Positions 1 to 6,427 of a stretch of 12,275 nt of DNA are shown one piece after another. The notes beneath the pieces were generated by a model. The model was not told the DNA's origin and did not search any database. It saw nothing but the letters and a program-made list of their open reading frames with translations. Position numbers and translations under genes: made by a program. The number at the start of each line of letters is the position of its first letter. The stretch's first letter is position 1. The DNA comes from a bacterium (GTDB lineage: Bacteria; Latescibacterota; UBA2968; GCA-2709665), in the NCBI GenBank assembly GCA_027619145.1, contig JAQCGA010000055.1, positions 1 to 12,275 on the forward strand. The letters run 5' to 3'.

Positions 1-390
1 CAGCGCCGTCCGAAAAGACACCTGGTGCACCTCCGGGCTACCATCTGCATGCCAGGACACCTGGCGCACGGGCCGTTCGCCTGCCGAAGATGCTTTTGAC
101 GCATCTCCCAGTCCACATGCACCCACGTGCACTTCATCGCAACCCAGAATCCGTTTGGCCGCATTCACAAGTTCCGGCCTCTCCACCATTTCCAGTGCCA
201 GATCCCCAAGCATGAGAAACTGACACGCCAGCCGATTCACCCCCTTCGGCCACTCCGTTCTCTCCCAAACCGCCTCATTTTTTCGTTGAAGTCGGTCCGC
301 CTCAAACATCGTCTCCCCATCCAGAGGATTGGGAATCAAGAAAAATCCACTCCTATGAAAATGCGCAATCTGCTCGTCCGTAATTTCCAT
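1..390 (-). CDS. Phytanoyl-CoA dioxygenase (PhyH) family protein, 3' end outside window
   Basis: This is the N-terminal 130 residues of a PhyH-family Fe(II)/2-oxoglutarate oxygenase, open at the left edge of the window. The start ATG at 390 has GGAG seven bases upstream. The protein begins MEITDEQIAHFHRSGFFLIP, the usual PhyH opening in which a helix leads into a 'GF..i' strand. Near the edge it has SWHADG, in which His114 and Asp116 form the first two iron ligands of the HxD...H facial triad. The distal His and the 2-oxoglutarate-binding Arg would lie in the missing part. It is the last visible gene of the minus-strand run after the CurA-like reductase (124-base gap), and a second PhyH gene lies at 2729. 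Family members hydroxylate very different substrates, so the substrate is unknown. Family assignment is fairly sure; function is not. Confidence 0.8.
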   Translation of the reverse strand, partial: MEITDEQIAHFHRSGFFLIPNPLDGETMFEADRLQRKNEAVWERTEWPKGVNRLACQFLMLGDLALEMVERPELVNAAKRILGCDEVHVGACGLGDASKASSAGERPVRQVSWHADGSPEVHQVSFRTAL

Positions 391-445
391 ACATTCACTC
401 CAGAATTCAAACGACTCCCACAGTTTCTTCGGAGTCGGGCAGGGC

Positions 446-517
446 GGTTTCGTGACCTTCGTGACCGGGCTGAGTTGGGTTGGGTGGTTTCGTGCTCTTT
501 CGTGCTCTTTCGTGTTA
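446..517. repeat. Short tandem TTTCGTG-type repeats abutting a stop codon
   Basis: The gap between the PhyH fragment and the reductase carries degenerate short repeats. At 446-466 there is ggtttcgtgaccttcgtgacc, two TTCGTGACC units. At 488-517 there are three consecutive 10-base units, tttcgtgctc, tttcgtgctc and tttcgtgtta. The last unit contains the TAA stop of the minus-strand reductase (515-517). Read on the minus strand the motif is CACGAAAGAG/CACGAAGGT, so it is the first thing transcribed after that stop. No strong stem follows it. I see it as a simple intergenic repeat of unknown role. Confidence 0.7.
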
Positions 518-1522
518 CCCCACCTTGACCAGCCGCTTCCCAATATTGTCGCCTTTTAACATTCCAATGAACGCTTCCGGCGCTTTCTCTATGCCTTCTA
601 CAACATCCTCCCGGTACTGTAACCGCCCCGCCTTCAACCAGGCTGCCATCTGTTTCAACGATTCATCGTACCGAGCCGCAAAATCGAATACCAGAAACCC
701 CTGCATGGTCAAACGTTTCACAATAAAGTGCCAGGTCAAACGCGGTCCCTGCGCCGGCTTCTCCAGGTTATATTGTGAAATTTGCCCGCACACCGAAATC
801 CGTCCGCCCTCATTCATCAGCGGGAAAACCGCATCCGAAATGGGTCCACCCACATTGTCAAAATACACGTCAATCCCATCCGGACAGAGCCGCTGAAGTT
901 CATCCCCATAATCCTCGGCTACTTTGTAGTTAAATGCCCCGTCGAAGTTCAGGTCATCCACAACATAAGCCACCTTCTCGCCGGTGCCTGCAATACCAAT
1001 CGCCCGGCATCCGTAAATCCGTGCAATTTGCCCCACCAGCGATCCTACCGCGCCCGCCGCACCTGATACCACTACCGTTTCCCCCGCCTTCGGACGGCCC
1101 ACCTCCAGCAATCCAAAATAAGCCGTCATCCCGGGCATGCCCAGAATACCCAACGCCGTAGATAGAGGTGCCAGGTTGGGATCCACTTTCCGCATACCCG
1201 CCCCGTTGGACACGGCGTACTCTTGCCAGCCCATATTGCCCTGTACAATCTCACCAACCGAAAAGTCCGCATGTCGAGATGCCACCACCTCCCCCACTGT
1301 CCCACCCACCATCACCCCCCCAATCTCTACCCCTGGCGCATACGACGCCCCCACATTCATCCGACCCCGCTGGTACGGGTCTACCGAAAGATATAACGTC
1401 CGAACCAGAAATGTCCCATCCCCCGGTTCGGGCCGGGGCGATTCCACCAGCTCAAAATCCGATGCCCTGGGGTATCCCACTGGCCGCGCAGCCAGCCTGA
1501 CCTGCCGGTTGATCTGTGCCAT
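515..1522 (-). CDS. NADP-dependent medium-chain oxidoreductase, CurA / prostaglandin reductase type
   Basis: This is a 335-residue zinc-free medium-chain dehydrogenase/reductase resembling E. coli CurA (NADPH-dependent curcumin/dihydrocurcumin reductase) and mammalian leukotriene B4 12-hydroxydehydrogenase. These enzymes reduce the C=C bond of enones with NADPH in the cytoplasm. Family signs are SVDPYQRGRM near 46-55, IGGVMVGGTVGEVV near 67-80, GMPGMTAYFGLLEVG near 128-142, the Rossmann loop GAAGAVGSLVGQIAR at 154-168, FDNVGG at 221-226, and the end motif IGMLKGDNIGKRLVKVG. No structural-zinc Cys cluster is visible, as expected. Length matches the family (about 335-345). The start ATG at 1522 has AAGGAG six bases upstream. 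It lies 56 bases after the SGNH hydrolase on the same strand, so the two are probably co-transcribed. The natural substrate is unknown. Confidence 0.9.
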   Translation of the reverse strand: MAQINRQVRLAARPVGYPRASDFELVESPRPEPGDGTFLVRTLYLSVDPYQRGRMNVGASYAPGVEIGGVMVGGTVGEVVASRHADFSVGEIVQGNMGWQEYAVSNGAGMRKVDPNLAPLSTALGILGMPGMTAYFGLLEVGRPKAGETVVVSGAAGAVGSLVGQIARIYGCRAIGIAGTGEKVAYVVDDLNFDGAFNYKVAEDYGDELQRLCPDGIDVYFDNVGGPISDAVFPLMNEGGRISVCGQISQYNLEKPAQGPRLTWHFIVKRLTMQGFLVFDFAARYDESLKQMAAWLKAGRLQYREDVVEGIEKAPEAFIGMLKGDNIGKRLVKVG

Positions 1523-1578
1523 TGCCCACTCCTTACGTAAAACGTCTCTTTCTAAAACTCCCTTTATATATCACGAGA

Positions 1579-2607
1579 TCAACCGTTTGGGTAGGATTTC
1601 TTCGAATGGTCGAGCACTCGTCTCACCATCGGTGCGAGGCGTTCCGCAATCAACCGAAATCCATAATCTGTCGGATGCACGCCTTCCCCAAACCCGTCGG
1701 CATCTTCCGCACCCAGCAGGTCCAACCCATCTACAAGATATACCCCATCATCTCCTGCACAATGGCGCTCACCAACCGCCTCAATCACCACCTGCCGGGT
1801 ATGCAGTGAAATCTCCCGGTATTTCTGATCAAAAAATTCTCGCGTTGAAAAAATGGGCGTCATACAAACCAGCGGTACATTTGGATGCGCCTCGCGCACA
1901 GCTTCGAGCATGCGCGTATAAACCGAAGCCGGCTGGTGGCCATAAGACTTCCCCAGGTCAAACACAAAACAGCACGCCTCCATCCCGGAAATCAATTCCA
2001 CCATCTCTGGTTCCGCCCGACCATTCCCACCAAAACCTAAATCCACAAAATCCAAATTCAGCATCCGGCCCAGGATCGCCTCATACGTCATCCCCGATCG
2101 ACACGCTCCCGCTCCCTGCGCCACCGATGATCCGTAGAACACCACCGGTCGATCTCGCTCAAATGATACAGGCGTTTCAACGTCCGCCTCCTCGTCAATA
2201 CCCAATGCCAATACTTGCATCTCGTGGTACAGTGGAAGATAAATCGTAATCTCCTTTTCCTCCCCTTCTGCCCCCTCAAAAAAAATCTGCTCTTGCTCGC
2301 CCGTATCTCGCGCACAAACCGAGTTCCAGTACTGCCCGTCCACGTACACATCCAGCCCACGCGTACCAATCGCACTCATATTTGTCCGGGTATAAAACTC
2401 CGTGTTTACCGTACGAATATCCAGCGCCGTTGTACTCGAACGAAATCGGATTCTTCCACCTGCCGGATATCGCGCCAGGTTCCAAACTGGTTCCCGCACC
2501 AATGTTGCTGCCCGCCCAGGCAACCGCCACAACTCCGGAGCATTCTCATCGAACCACGCCAAGCCCCGCACCTCAAACCCGCCTTCGGGAAACGCCACCC
2601 ACTTCAT
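1579..2607 (-). CDS. GxDLY-domain SGNH/GDSL hydrolase
   Basis: This 342-residue protein has two parts. Residues 1-140 look like a beta-sandwich containing RGLDVYVDG (84-91), which fits the 'GxDLY' motif of the domain that precedes many GDSL-type lipases. Residues 150-335 form an SGNH hydrolase. Block I is YGSSVAQGAG with Ser161 as likely nucleophile. GFGGNG (191-196) supplies the oxyanion Gly and Asn, and GVHPTDYGF places the catalytic His at 311. The residue three before that His is Glu308, where Asp is usual. Relatives are esterases or carbohydrate/lipid deacylases. I see no signal peptide, so it is probably cytoplasmic. The start ATG at 2607 has AAGGAGG seven bases upstream. It is the first gene of the minus-strand run and is divergent from the PhyH gene at 2729. 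The substrate cannot be assigned. Confidence 0.85.
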   Translation of the reverse strand: MKWVAFPEGGFEVRGLAWFDENAPELWRLPGRAATLVREPVWNLARYPAGGRIRFRSSTTALDIRTVNTEFYTRTNMSAIGTRGLDVYVDGQYWNSVCARDTGEQEQIFFEGAEGEEKEITIYLPLYHEMQVLALGIDEEADVETPVSFERDRPVVFYGSSVAQGAGACRSGMTYEAILGRMLNLDFVDLGFGGNGRAEPEMVELISGMEACCFVFDLGKSYGHQPASVYTRMLEAVREAHPNVPLVCMTPIFSTREFFDQKYREISLHTRQVVIEAVGERHCAGDDGVYLVDGLDLLGAEDADGFGEGVHPTDYGFRLIAERLAPMVRRVLDHSKKSYPNG

Positions 2608-2648
2608 AGGTCAACCTCCTTACAATACAGTAACAAAACAAAGCCCGC

Positions 2649-2677
2649 TTGCCGGACTGACTTGAAACGCGTATCTT
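2649..2677 (+). promoter_or_regulatory. Possible sigma70 promoter for the PhyH gene
   Basis: TTGCCG (2649-2654) and TATCTT (2672-2677) are separated by 17 bases in the divergent gap before the gene at 2729. Each hexamer matches the consensus at four of six positions. Spacing and location fit, but the match is only moderate. Confidence 0.35.
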
Positions 2678-2728
2678 TCACATTGTTCCAAACATCGCCC
2701 AAACACCCGGAATAAGGAGAAATCACAA

Positions 2729-3571
2729 ATGCCCACCCAAATAGATAACGGCCAGTACCGCCTTACGGACAAAGAAAAAAAACAATACCATAGCAATGGA
2801 TATCTTATTGGCCTGCCACGTGTTTTCGACAACAACGAAGTCGAAAACCTCAACACCGGCTTCCGAGAACTCTGCAATTTGCTCGAAGAAGGCGAAGATT
2901 CCAAAGAAATCCGCGAGTGGCACGAATCCAGTCGCTGGCTCTACGACATCTGCACAAAACCCCAGATCCTGGACTACGTCGAAGACATCCTGGGTGCCAA
3001 CTATTATTTATGGGCTTCCAACTTCTTCGCCAAAGAATCCGGCTCCGACGATACCGTAGGCTGGCACCAGGATGCGTTTTACTGGCCGCTCAGCCCGCAC
3101 CACTCTGTCACCGTCTGGATTGCCTGCACGGATAGCACCGAAGAAAACGGCGCAATGAAAGTGATTCCCGGCTCCCATCAGTCCGGCATCATCAAACACA
3201 AACGCTCCGACGATACAGATTCCGTACTCACCCTTGAACTTGAAAAAGGCAGCTTCCGAGACGATGCCGCCGTACCCCTGAACCTCCAGGCCGGGGAAAT
3301 CTCTCTGCACGACGACCGCATCATCCACGGCTCACCCGCCAACCCCTCCGCCAGGCCGCGCATTGGCCTCACAGCACGGTACTCTGGCACGGACGTGAAA
3401 TGCGACCTCTCGGTCAACCCATACTTTAAAACCTACCTCATGCGCGGTGTGGACGAATACACACATAACCCCACTGGTGAAATTCCCACACACAAATACG
3501 GCCGCATCCACCGCGAACACAAAAGCATTGAAGAAGCCGAAAAAGACCAGTGGCACGAATCAAAAGCATAA
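2729..3571 (+). CDS. Phytanoyl-CoA dioxygenase (PhyH) family protein
   Basis: A complete 280-residue PhyH-family Fe(II)/2-oxoglutarate oxygenase. The iron-binding triad is present: His113 and Asp115 in VGWHQDAFYW and distal His200 in HDDRIIHGSPANPS. Arg211 in SARPRIGLTARY is the likely 2-oxoglutarate anchor. Other family marks are the N-terminal YHSNGYLIGLPRVFD (20-34), the W.A..D.T..NGAM.VIPGSH stretch (130-150) and the LQAGEISLHDDRIIHG strand pair. No signal peptide is seen, so it is cytoplasmic. The ATG at 2729 has AAGGAG nine bases upstream. It diverges from the SGNH/reductase/PhyH run, suggesting a related role, and ends at its own terminator. Conserved HxD, distal His and Arg suggest an active oxygenase rather than a structural relic. 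The substrate is not predictable. Confidence 0.93.
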   Translation: MPTQIDNGQYRLTDKEKKQYHSNGYLIGLPRVFDNNEVENLNTGFRELCNLLEEGEDSKEIREWHESSRWLYDICTKPQILDYVEDILGANYYLWASNFFAKESGSDDTVGWHQDAFYWPLSPHHSVTVWIACTDSTEENGAMKVIPGSHQSGIIKHKRSDDTDSVLTLELEKGSFRDDAAVPLNLQAGEISLHDDRIIHGSPANPSARPRIGLTARYSGTDVKCDLSVNPYFKTYLMRGVDEYTHNPTGEIPTHKYGRIHREHKSIEEAEKDQWHESKA

Positions 3572-3587
3572 CAAAAAATCAACCACC

Positions 3588-3618
3588 AAAAAGCCGATCC
3601 ATTCTGGATCGGCTTTTT
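3588..3618. terminator. Bidirectional intrinsic terminator
   Basis: A perfect 13-bp hairpin: aaaaagccgatcc (3588-3600), loop attct, ggatcggcttttt (3606-3618). It has a T run on the plus side and an A run on the minus side. It lies between the converging PhyH gene (ends 3571) and the LamG gene (ends 3640), so it can stop transcription from both directions. Confidence 0.93.
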
Positions 3619-3639
3619 ACATTTCCACATTCGATATTC

Positions 3640-5697
3640 TTACACACCCTCTTCAATGCGTACAAATTCTCCAGGCCGCATCCGATTTCGATACATCGTC
3701 TTAATCCATCCGTCACCATATGCCATCCGTGAAATGCGCACCTCCTCCGTCACCCCCTCAAAACACCCCACCCCTCCCTCCTCGCTACCCACCTGCACCG
3801 GCACATCATTTTCCTGAAGTCTCCCACTCCCAGTCTGTTCAGCCGCAAGTACACCATCCACAAACAGCTTAACCGTCCGCCCGTCGTACACACCAACCAG
3901 ATGATGTCTCCCAGGAGCCAATGGCCTCAGTGATGCAACACTCAACACACCCTGCTCCGTATTCACCAGAAATGCCGGACCCCGCACCGCCGCACACAAC
4001 CCCCCGTTCTGCCCACAGTCACCATACCGTAAATCAAATGTGCCATGCGTTCCCACCGTATCGTATCGCAAAATCCGCCCGTGCATCCCGCCCGCTCCCG
4101 TTGCATCGCGCCATGGTGCCATGTAGAAAAATCGCCCATCAAATGCCCCGCCATTGTACCCCACTGTCCAGAGTCCATCTACCAAACTTCCATCCACCGC
4201 CTGCCAGGCTTCCGGATCTTCAAACGACTTTCGCGGATTGTATCGTAAAAGATTTCCGTGTAATGTCAACCGTTGCTTCCCACTGTTGTCCGTGTGTTTC
4301 GGCAGCCCTACGAAAGGAACAAAGTAGACATAACTCCCATCAAAAAATCCGCCGTCAAATCCATTGGTATCCAGCCCTTGTGTCCGGCTGGCATCCCGGG
4401 ACTCCCACATCGCTGCATCTTCAAAATCCCCCTGCGCGTCAAATCGCACCACCCTCCCATTCCCGTACGGTACAAAATACATATGGCGTCCATCGAACAC
4501 CGTCCCCACACACATCACCATATTCATTTCTTTTGCGTCGAACACTCGCCAATTTCTCGAACTCTGAAAGTCTCCCCGCGTATCGTACTGCAACACCATC
4601 CCGTGTAAAAGGGGTGCAAAATAAATATACCGTCCGTCGAACCCGGCCCCATCAAAACAGGTTGCCCGCCCTGAAACCTCTTCTGCATCGAATACCGCCC
4701 AGCTACTTTCATCTTTAAAATCACCCTGCGTATCACACCGGATCACCCGTCCACTATATGTATCCTCTTTTTTCGGATCTCCCTCGTAACCCGGTGAAAA
4801 ATAAATGTACCGCCCATCAAACGCAGCACCTTGCTGAGAGTGCGCCTCTCCCACATCGTAAGCCATCCAGCTCCGTTCGTCTTTGAACTCGCCGTGCGTA
4901 TCAAACCGCAACACCCGGCTATGATATCCGGCCTCGTCCTGCCTGGGCACAAAATAAACGTACCGCCCATCGAACACCGCACCATAATATCCTCGGGTAG
5001 ACAGGCCATCCGTCTGCCCTGCATCGTACGCCTCATAACTTCCCGAATCTTTAAAATCACTCTGTGTATCGTACCGCAACACAATTCCGTGAGCCGTATG
5101 ATCTTCGTAATGCTGCGGTGAAAAATAGACGTACTGCCCATCGAACACCGCACCAAAATATGCTTCGCTCCGGTATCCGTCAGTTTCACCTGCATCGTAC
5201 GCGGAAAAAGAACCGAACGAATCCGGTGACGCCCATTGTCGCACAATAGACTGCAACGCCTCTGGCCGATACACGTCCGCCTCAACCCACGCTTCAACCG
5301 TCAGTGCTTCACGTTCTCCCAGATGAAACGCATCCCCGGACCGAAGAATTTCCTGCGTCTGTAAACCCCACACCGAACCTGTTTTATTTTTTTCCGATTT
5401 TTCCAACGTCCCACAACACAGGTAAACCACCGTATCTTCCCAGCACGAAACTTCCGGTACACGCACAACCCCTTCTACCGACCCGGTCGTGGGATCATAA
5501 GACCGAATCTCACATGCCAGGCAAGTCTTTCCATCCGACGCCATAAAATAAAAACCGTTGCCATCCGAATCCACAACCTGCCCACCTCTGGATACGGACC
5601 GCGACACGGGATCTACCAGCGCAAGCCACACGGGGAACTCCGTCAGACCTGCATCTGGAATCTGCCGATGATCGATAAGGATCTTTCTCCTGAACAT
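3640..5697 (-). CDS. DUF2341/LamG-like protein with seven inserted propeller-type repeats
   Basis: A 685-residue protein. Residues 1-110 resemble DUF2341 (start MFRRKILIDHRQI, then FPVWLALVDP and a D.DG.GFYF segment). Residue 125 on is LamG-like: LGEREALTVEAWVEAD (127-141), resumed at 550-665 by GTFDLRYGD, HHLVGVYDGRTVKLFVDGVL (598-617) and a VTEEVRISRMAY end strand. Between these halves (about 163-547) lie seven degenerate repeats of 48-67 residues. Each has a core like GAVFDGRYVYFVP, then GRVLRFDT and a D-F-[KE]-D...W..[YF]DA link, with FDG at 185, 242, 293, 353, 401, 452 and 519. Seven units suggest a beta-propeller inserted in a jelly roll. I chose ATG 5697 because GAGGAG sits eight bases upstream; an in-frame TTG at 5715 would add six residues but lies upstream of that site. 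No signal peptide or membrane segment is seen. Ligand and role are unknown; carbohydrate binding is a guess. Confidence 0.85.
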   Translation of the reverse strand: MFRRKILIDHRQIPDAGLTEFPVWLALVDPVSRSVSRGGQVVDSDGNGFYFMASDGKTCLACEIRSYDPTTGSVEGVVRVPEVSCWEDTVVYLCCGTLEKSEKNKTGSVWGLQTQEILRSGDAFHLGEREALTVEAWVEADVYRPEALQSIVRQWASPDSFGSFSAYDAGETDGYRSEAYFGAVFDGQYVYFSPQHYEDHTAHGIVLRYDTQSDFKDSGSYEAYDAGQTDGLSTRGYYGAVFDGRYVYFVPRQDEAGYHSRVLRFDTHGEFKDERSWMAYDVGEAHSQQGAAFDGRYIYFSPGYEGDPKKEDTYSGRVIRCDTQGDFKDESSWAVFDAEEVSGRATCFDGAGFDGRYIYFAPLLHGMVLQYDTRGDFQSSRNWRVFDAKEMNMVMCVGTVFDGRHMYFVPYGNGRVVRFDAQGDFEDAAMWESRDASRTQGLDTNGFDGGFFDGSYVYFVPFVGLPKHTDNSGKQRLTLHGNLLRYNPRKSFEDPEAWQAVDGSLVDGLWTVGYNGGAFDGRFFYMAPWRDATGAGGMHGRILRYDTVGTHGTFDLRYGDCGQNGGLCAAVRGPAFLVNTEQGVLSVASLRPLAPGRHHLVGVYDGRTVKLFVDGVLAAEQTGSGRLQENDVPVQVGSEEGGVGCFEGVTEEVRISRMAYGDGWIKTMYRNRMRPGEFVRIEEGV
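4057..5211 (-). repeat. Seven tandem coding repeats (propeller blades)
   Basis: Coding region for residues about 163-547 of the LamG-type protein. Seven units share the order [SAN]W..[YF]DA..., then G..FDG[RQS]Y[VI]YF.P, then GR[VI]LR[YF]DT..[DE]F.D. Units 1 and 2 are the most alike; units 4 and 5 are shortest and unit 6 longest. Divergence between units argues for an old duplication rather than recent slippage. Confidence 0.8.
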
Positions 5698-5705
5698 TCT
5701 CTTTT

Positions 5706-5711
5706 CTCCTC
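5706..5711 (-). promoter_or_regulatory. Ribosome binding site that sets the LamG gene start
   Basis: GAGGAG on the minus strand, eight bases before ATG 5697. It rules against the upstream TTG at 5715, which has no such site. Confidence 0.7.
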
Positions 5712-5954
5712 GCAATAACTGGCCTGCAAAACTTTAAATAAACACCTGCACAATACAATTTCCTGGCACCAATCTTAACAAAAGAAAGTGGATTTTCAGG
5801 TCTGAATTTTAGTTGCGGCAGGAATCTGGACCGATCTGCACACACGACAAACGGGTATGACTTACTCTATAAAACAATAAAATCCTCTTTTACAAAAATT
5901 CTTTTCATTCCAAATTTCTGTTTCTGCTATACATAACAATTCAACCTGGAATTC

Positions 5955-6008
5955 ACTAAAAAAAATTTCGTTCTCCCTCTTGACACAGTCCCCCACATGG
6001 GTTATAAT
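5955..6008 (+). promoter_or_regulatory. Perfect-consensus sigma70 promoter with UP-like element
   Basis: TTGACA (5980-5985) and TATAAT (6003-6008) match the sigma70 consensus exactly, with the ideal 17-base spacer. An A/T tract, actaaaaaaaattt (5955-5968), falls at about -60 to -47 from the expected start near 6014-6016, where UP elements bind the alpha C-terminal domain of RNA polymerase. This architecture is typical of rRNA, tRNA and abundant small-RNA promoters. No gene-sized ORF follows on this strand. Confidence 0.88.
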
Positions 6009-6314
6009 TTAGGTGTAACGCGGAAGGCAGAAGCAGTAGCGGCAGCCATCCGAAAAAGTCCAGATTTCGGTCGAAGAACGGGTGTCTCCCTCGACGTAAC
6101 GAAGTCGCCAGCACAATATCTGGCAAGAATCCGAATTCCGCACGTCGATACGCCGCACCGGTGAAGACCTGAAGAAAGCAGGACTGCGGATGTGAGGTAC
6201 GGGCCGCAAACCTTCAATGTCAAAAGGAGGTCATGTGCCACCGGGTCAACTCGAACGACCGCGCAGCAGATCTCGATCTCCACTCGCGGCCGATAACATA
6301 GGAGGTCGTAGTAC

Positions 6315-6338
6315 ATGATTAGTTTTCAACGGCCGTGA
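6315..6338 (+). other. Seven-codon mini-ORF with an ideal ribosome binding site
   Basis: ATG 6315 follows AGGAGGT (6300-6306) by eight bases and opens MISFQRP, ending in a TGA at 6336-6338 inside the left arm of the terminator. It overlaps by ATGA the stop of a 33-codon ORF (6217-6318). It resembles a leader peptide, yet no plus-strand gene follows. It may be chance within a structured RNA. Confidence 0.25.
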
Positions 6339-6388
6339 TGATGTGCACAGAGTTTGAATCCTGCACCGTCACGGCCGTCTATTTTTTT
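6329..6388 (+). terminator. Intrinsic terminator of the candidate RNA
   Basis: ACGGCCGTGA (6329-6338) pairs with TCACGGCCGT (6369-6378), with an inner pair GTGCA (6343-6347) / TGCAC (6362-6366). Seven T follow at 6382-6388, four bases past the stem. Confidence 0.88.
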
Positions 6389-6399
6389 CGTACTTCTCC

Positions 6400-6424
6400 A
6401 CCGGAATCTTTCCGGTTTTTTTTT
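6400..6424 (+). terminator. Second, tandem intrinsic terminator
   Basis: ACCGGAA (6400-6406), loop TCT, TTCCGGT (6410-6416) and a run of nine T (6416-6424). The T run is on the plus strand only, so it backs up the first terminator and shields pdxA, whose stop is four bases on, from antisense read-through. Confidence 0.88.
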
Positions 6425-6427
6425 GTG

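Larger units (their letters stand above)
6014..6388 (+). ncRNA. Candidate abundant structured noncoding RNA, family not recognised
   Basis: About 375 nt between the consensus promoter and an intrinsic terminator, with no ORF over 55 codons on this strand. Hairpins visible by eye: 6050-6070 (CCGAAA/TTTCGG), 6070-6095 (GTCGA/TCGAC enclosing GGG/CCC), 6107-6124 (GCCAG/CTGGC), 6168-6182 (CCTG/CAGG) and a long-range pair GGCCGC 6202-6207 with GCGGCC 6286-6291. The octamer AGGAGGTC occurs twice (6225-6232, 6300-6307). I compared it from memory with RNase P RNA, tmRNA, SRP RNA, 6S RNA and group II intron domain V and saw none of their diagnostic motifs. It could still be a diverged member. Promoter and terminator are seen in the sequence; the RNA identity is inference. 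Confidence 0.68.

Noticed and set aside
127..528. 133-codon plus-strand ORF at the left end
   Set aside because: It is the antisense shadow of the partial PhyH gene, which has a ribosome binding site and the HxD motif.
5997..6164. 55-codon plus-strand ORF (start MGYNLGVTRKAEAV)
   Set aside because: Its ATG lies between the -35 and -10 boxes, so the transcript from that promoter would not contain it. The other frames look equally protein-like.
6002..6316. 104-codon minus-strand ORF in the candidate RNA locus
   Set aside because: No ribosome binding site, composition rich in Cys/Arg/Leu without recognisable motifs, and it lies opposite a perfect promoter and terminator pair on the other strand.
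6343..6366. tRNA T-arm-like sequence (GTTTGAATCC) in the terminator loop
   Set aside because: No acceptor stem, D-arm, anticodon arm or CCA end around it; it is the loop of an intrinsic terminator.
6014..6388. RNase P RNA, tmRNA, SRP RNA or group II intron fragment
   Set aside because: I looked for the conserved core motifs of each and saw none. This was by eye only, so a diverged member is not excluded.
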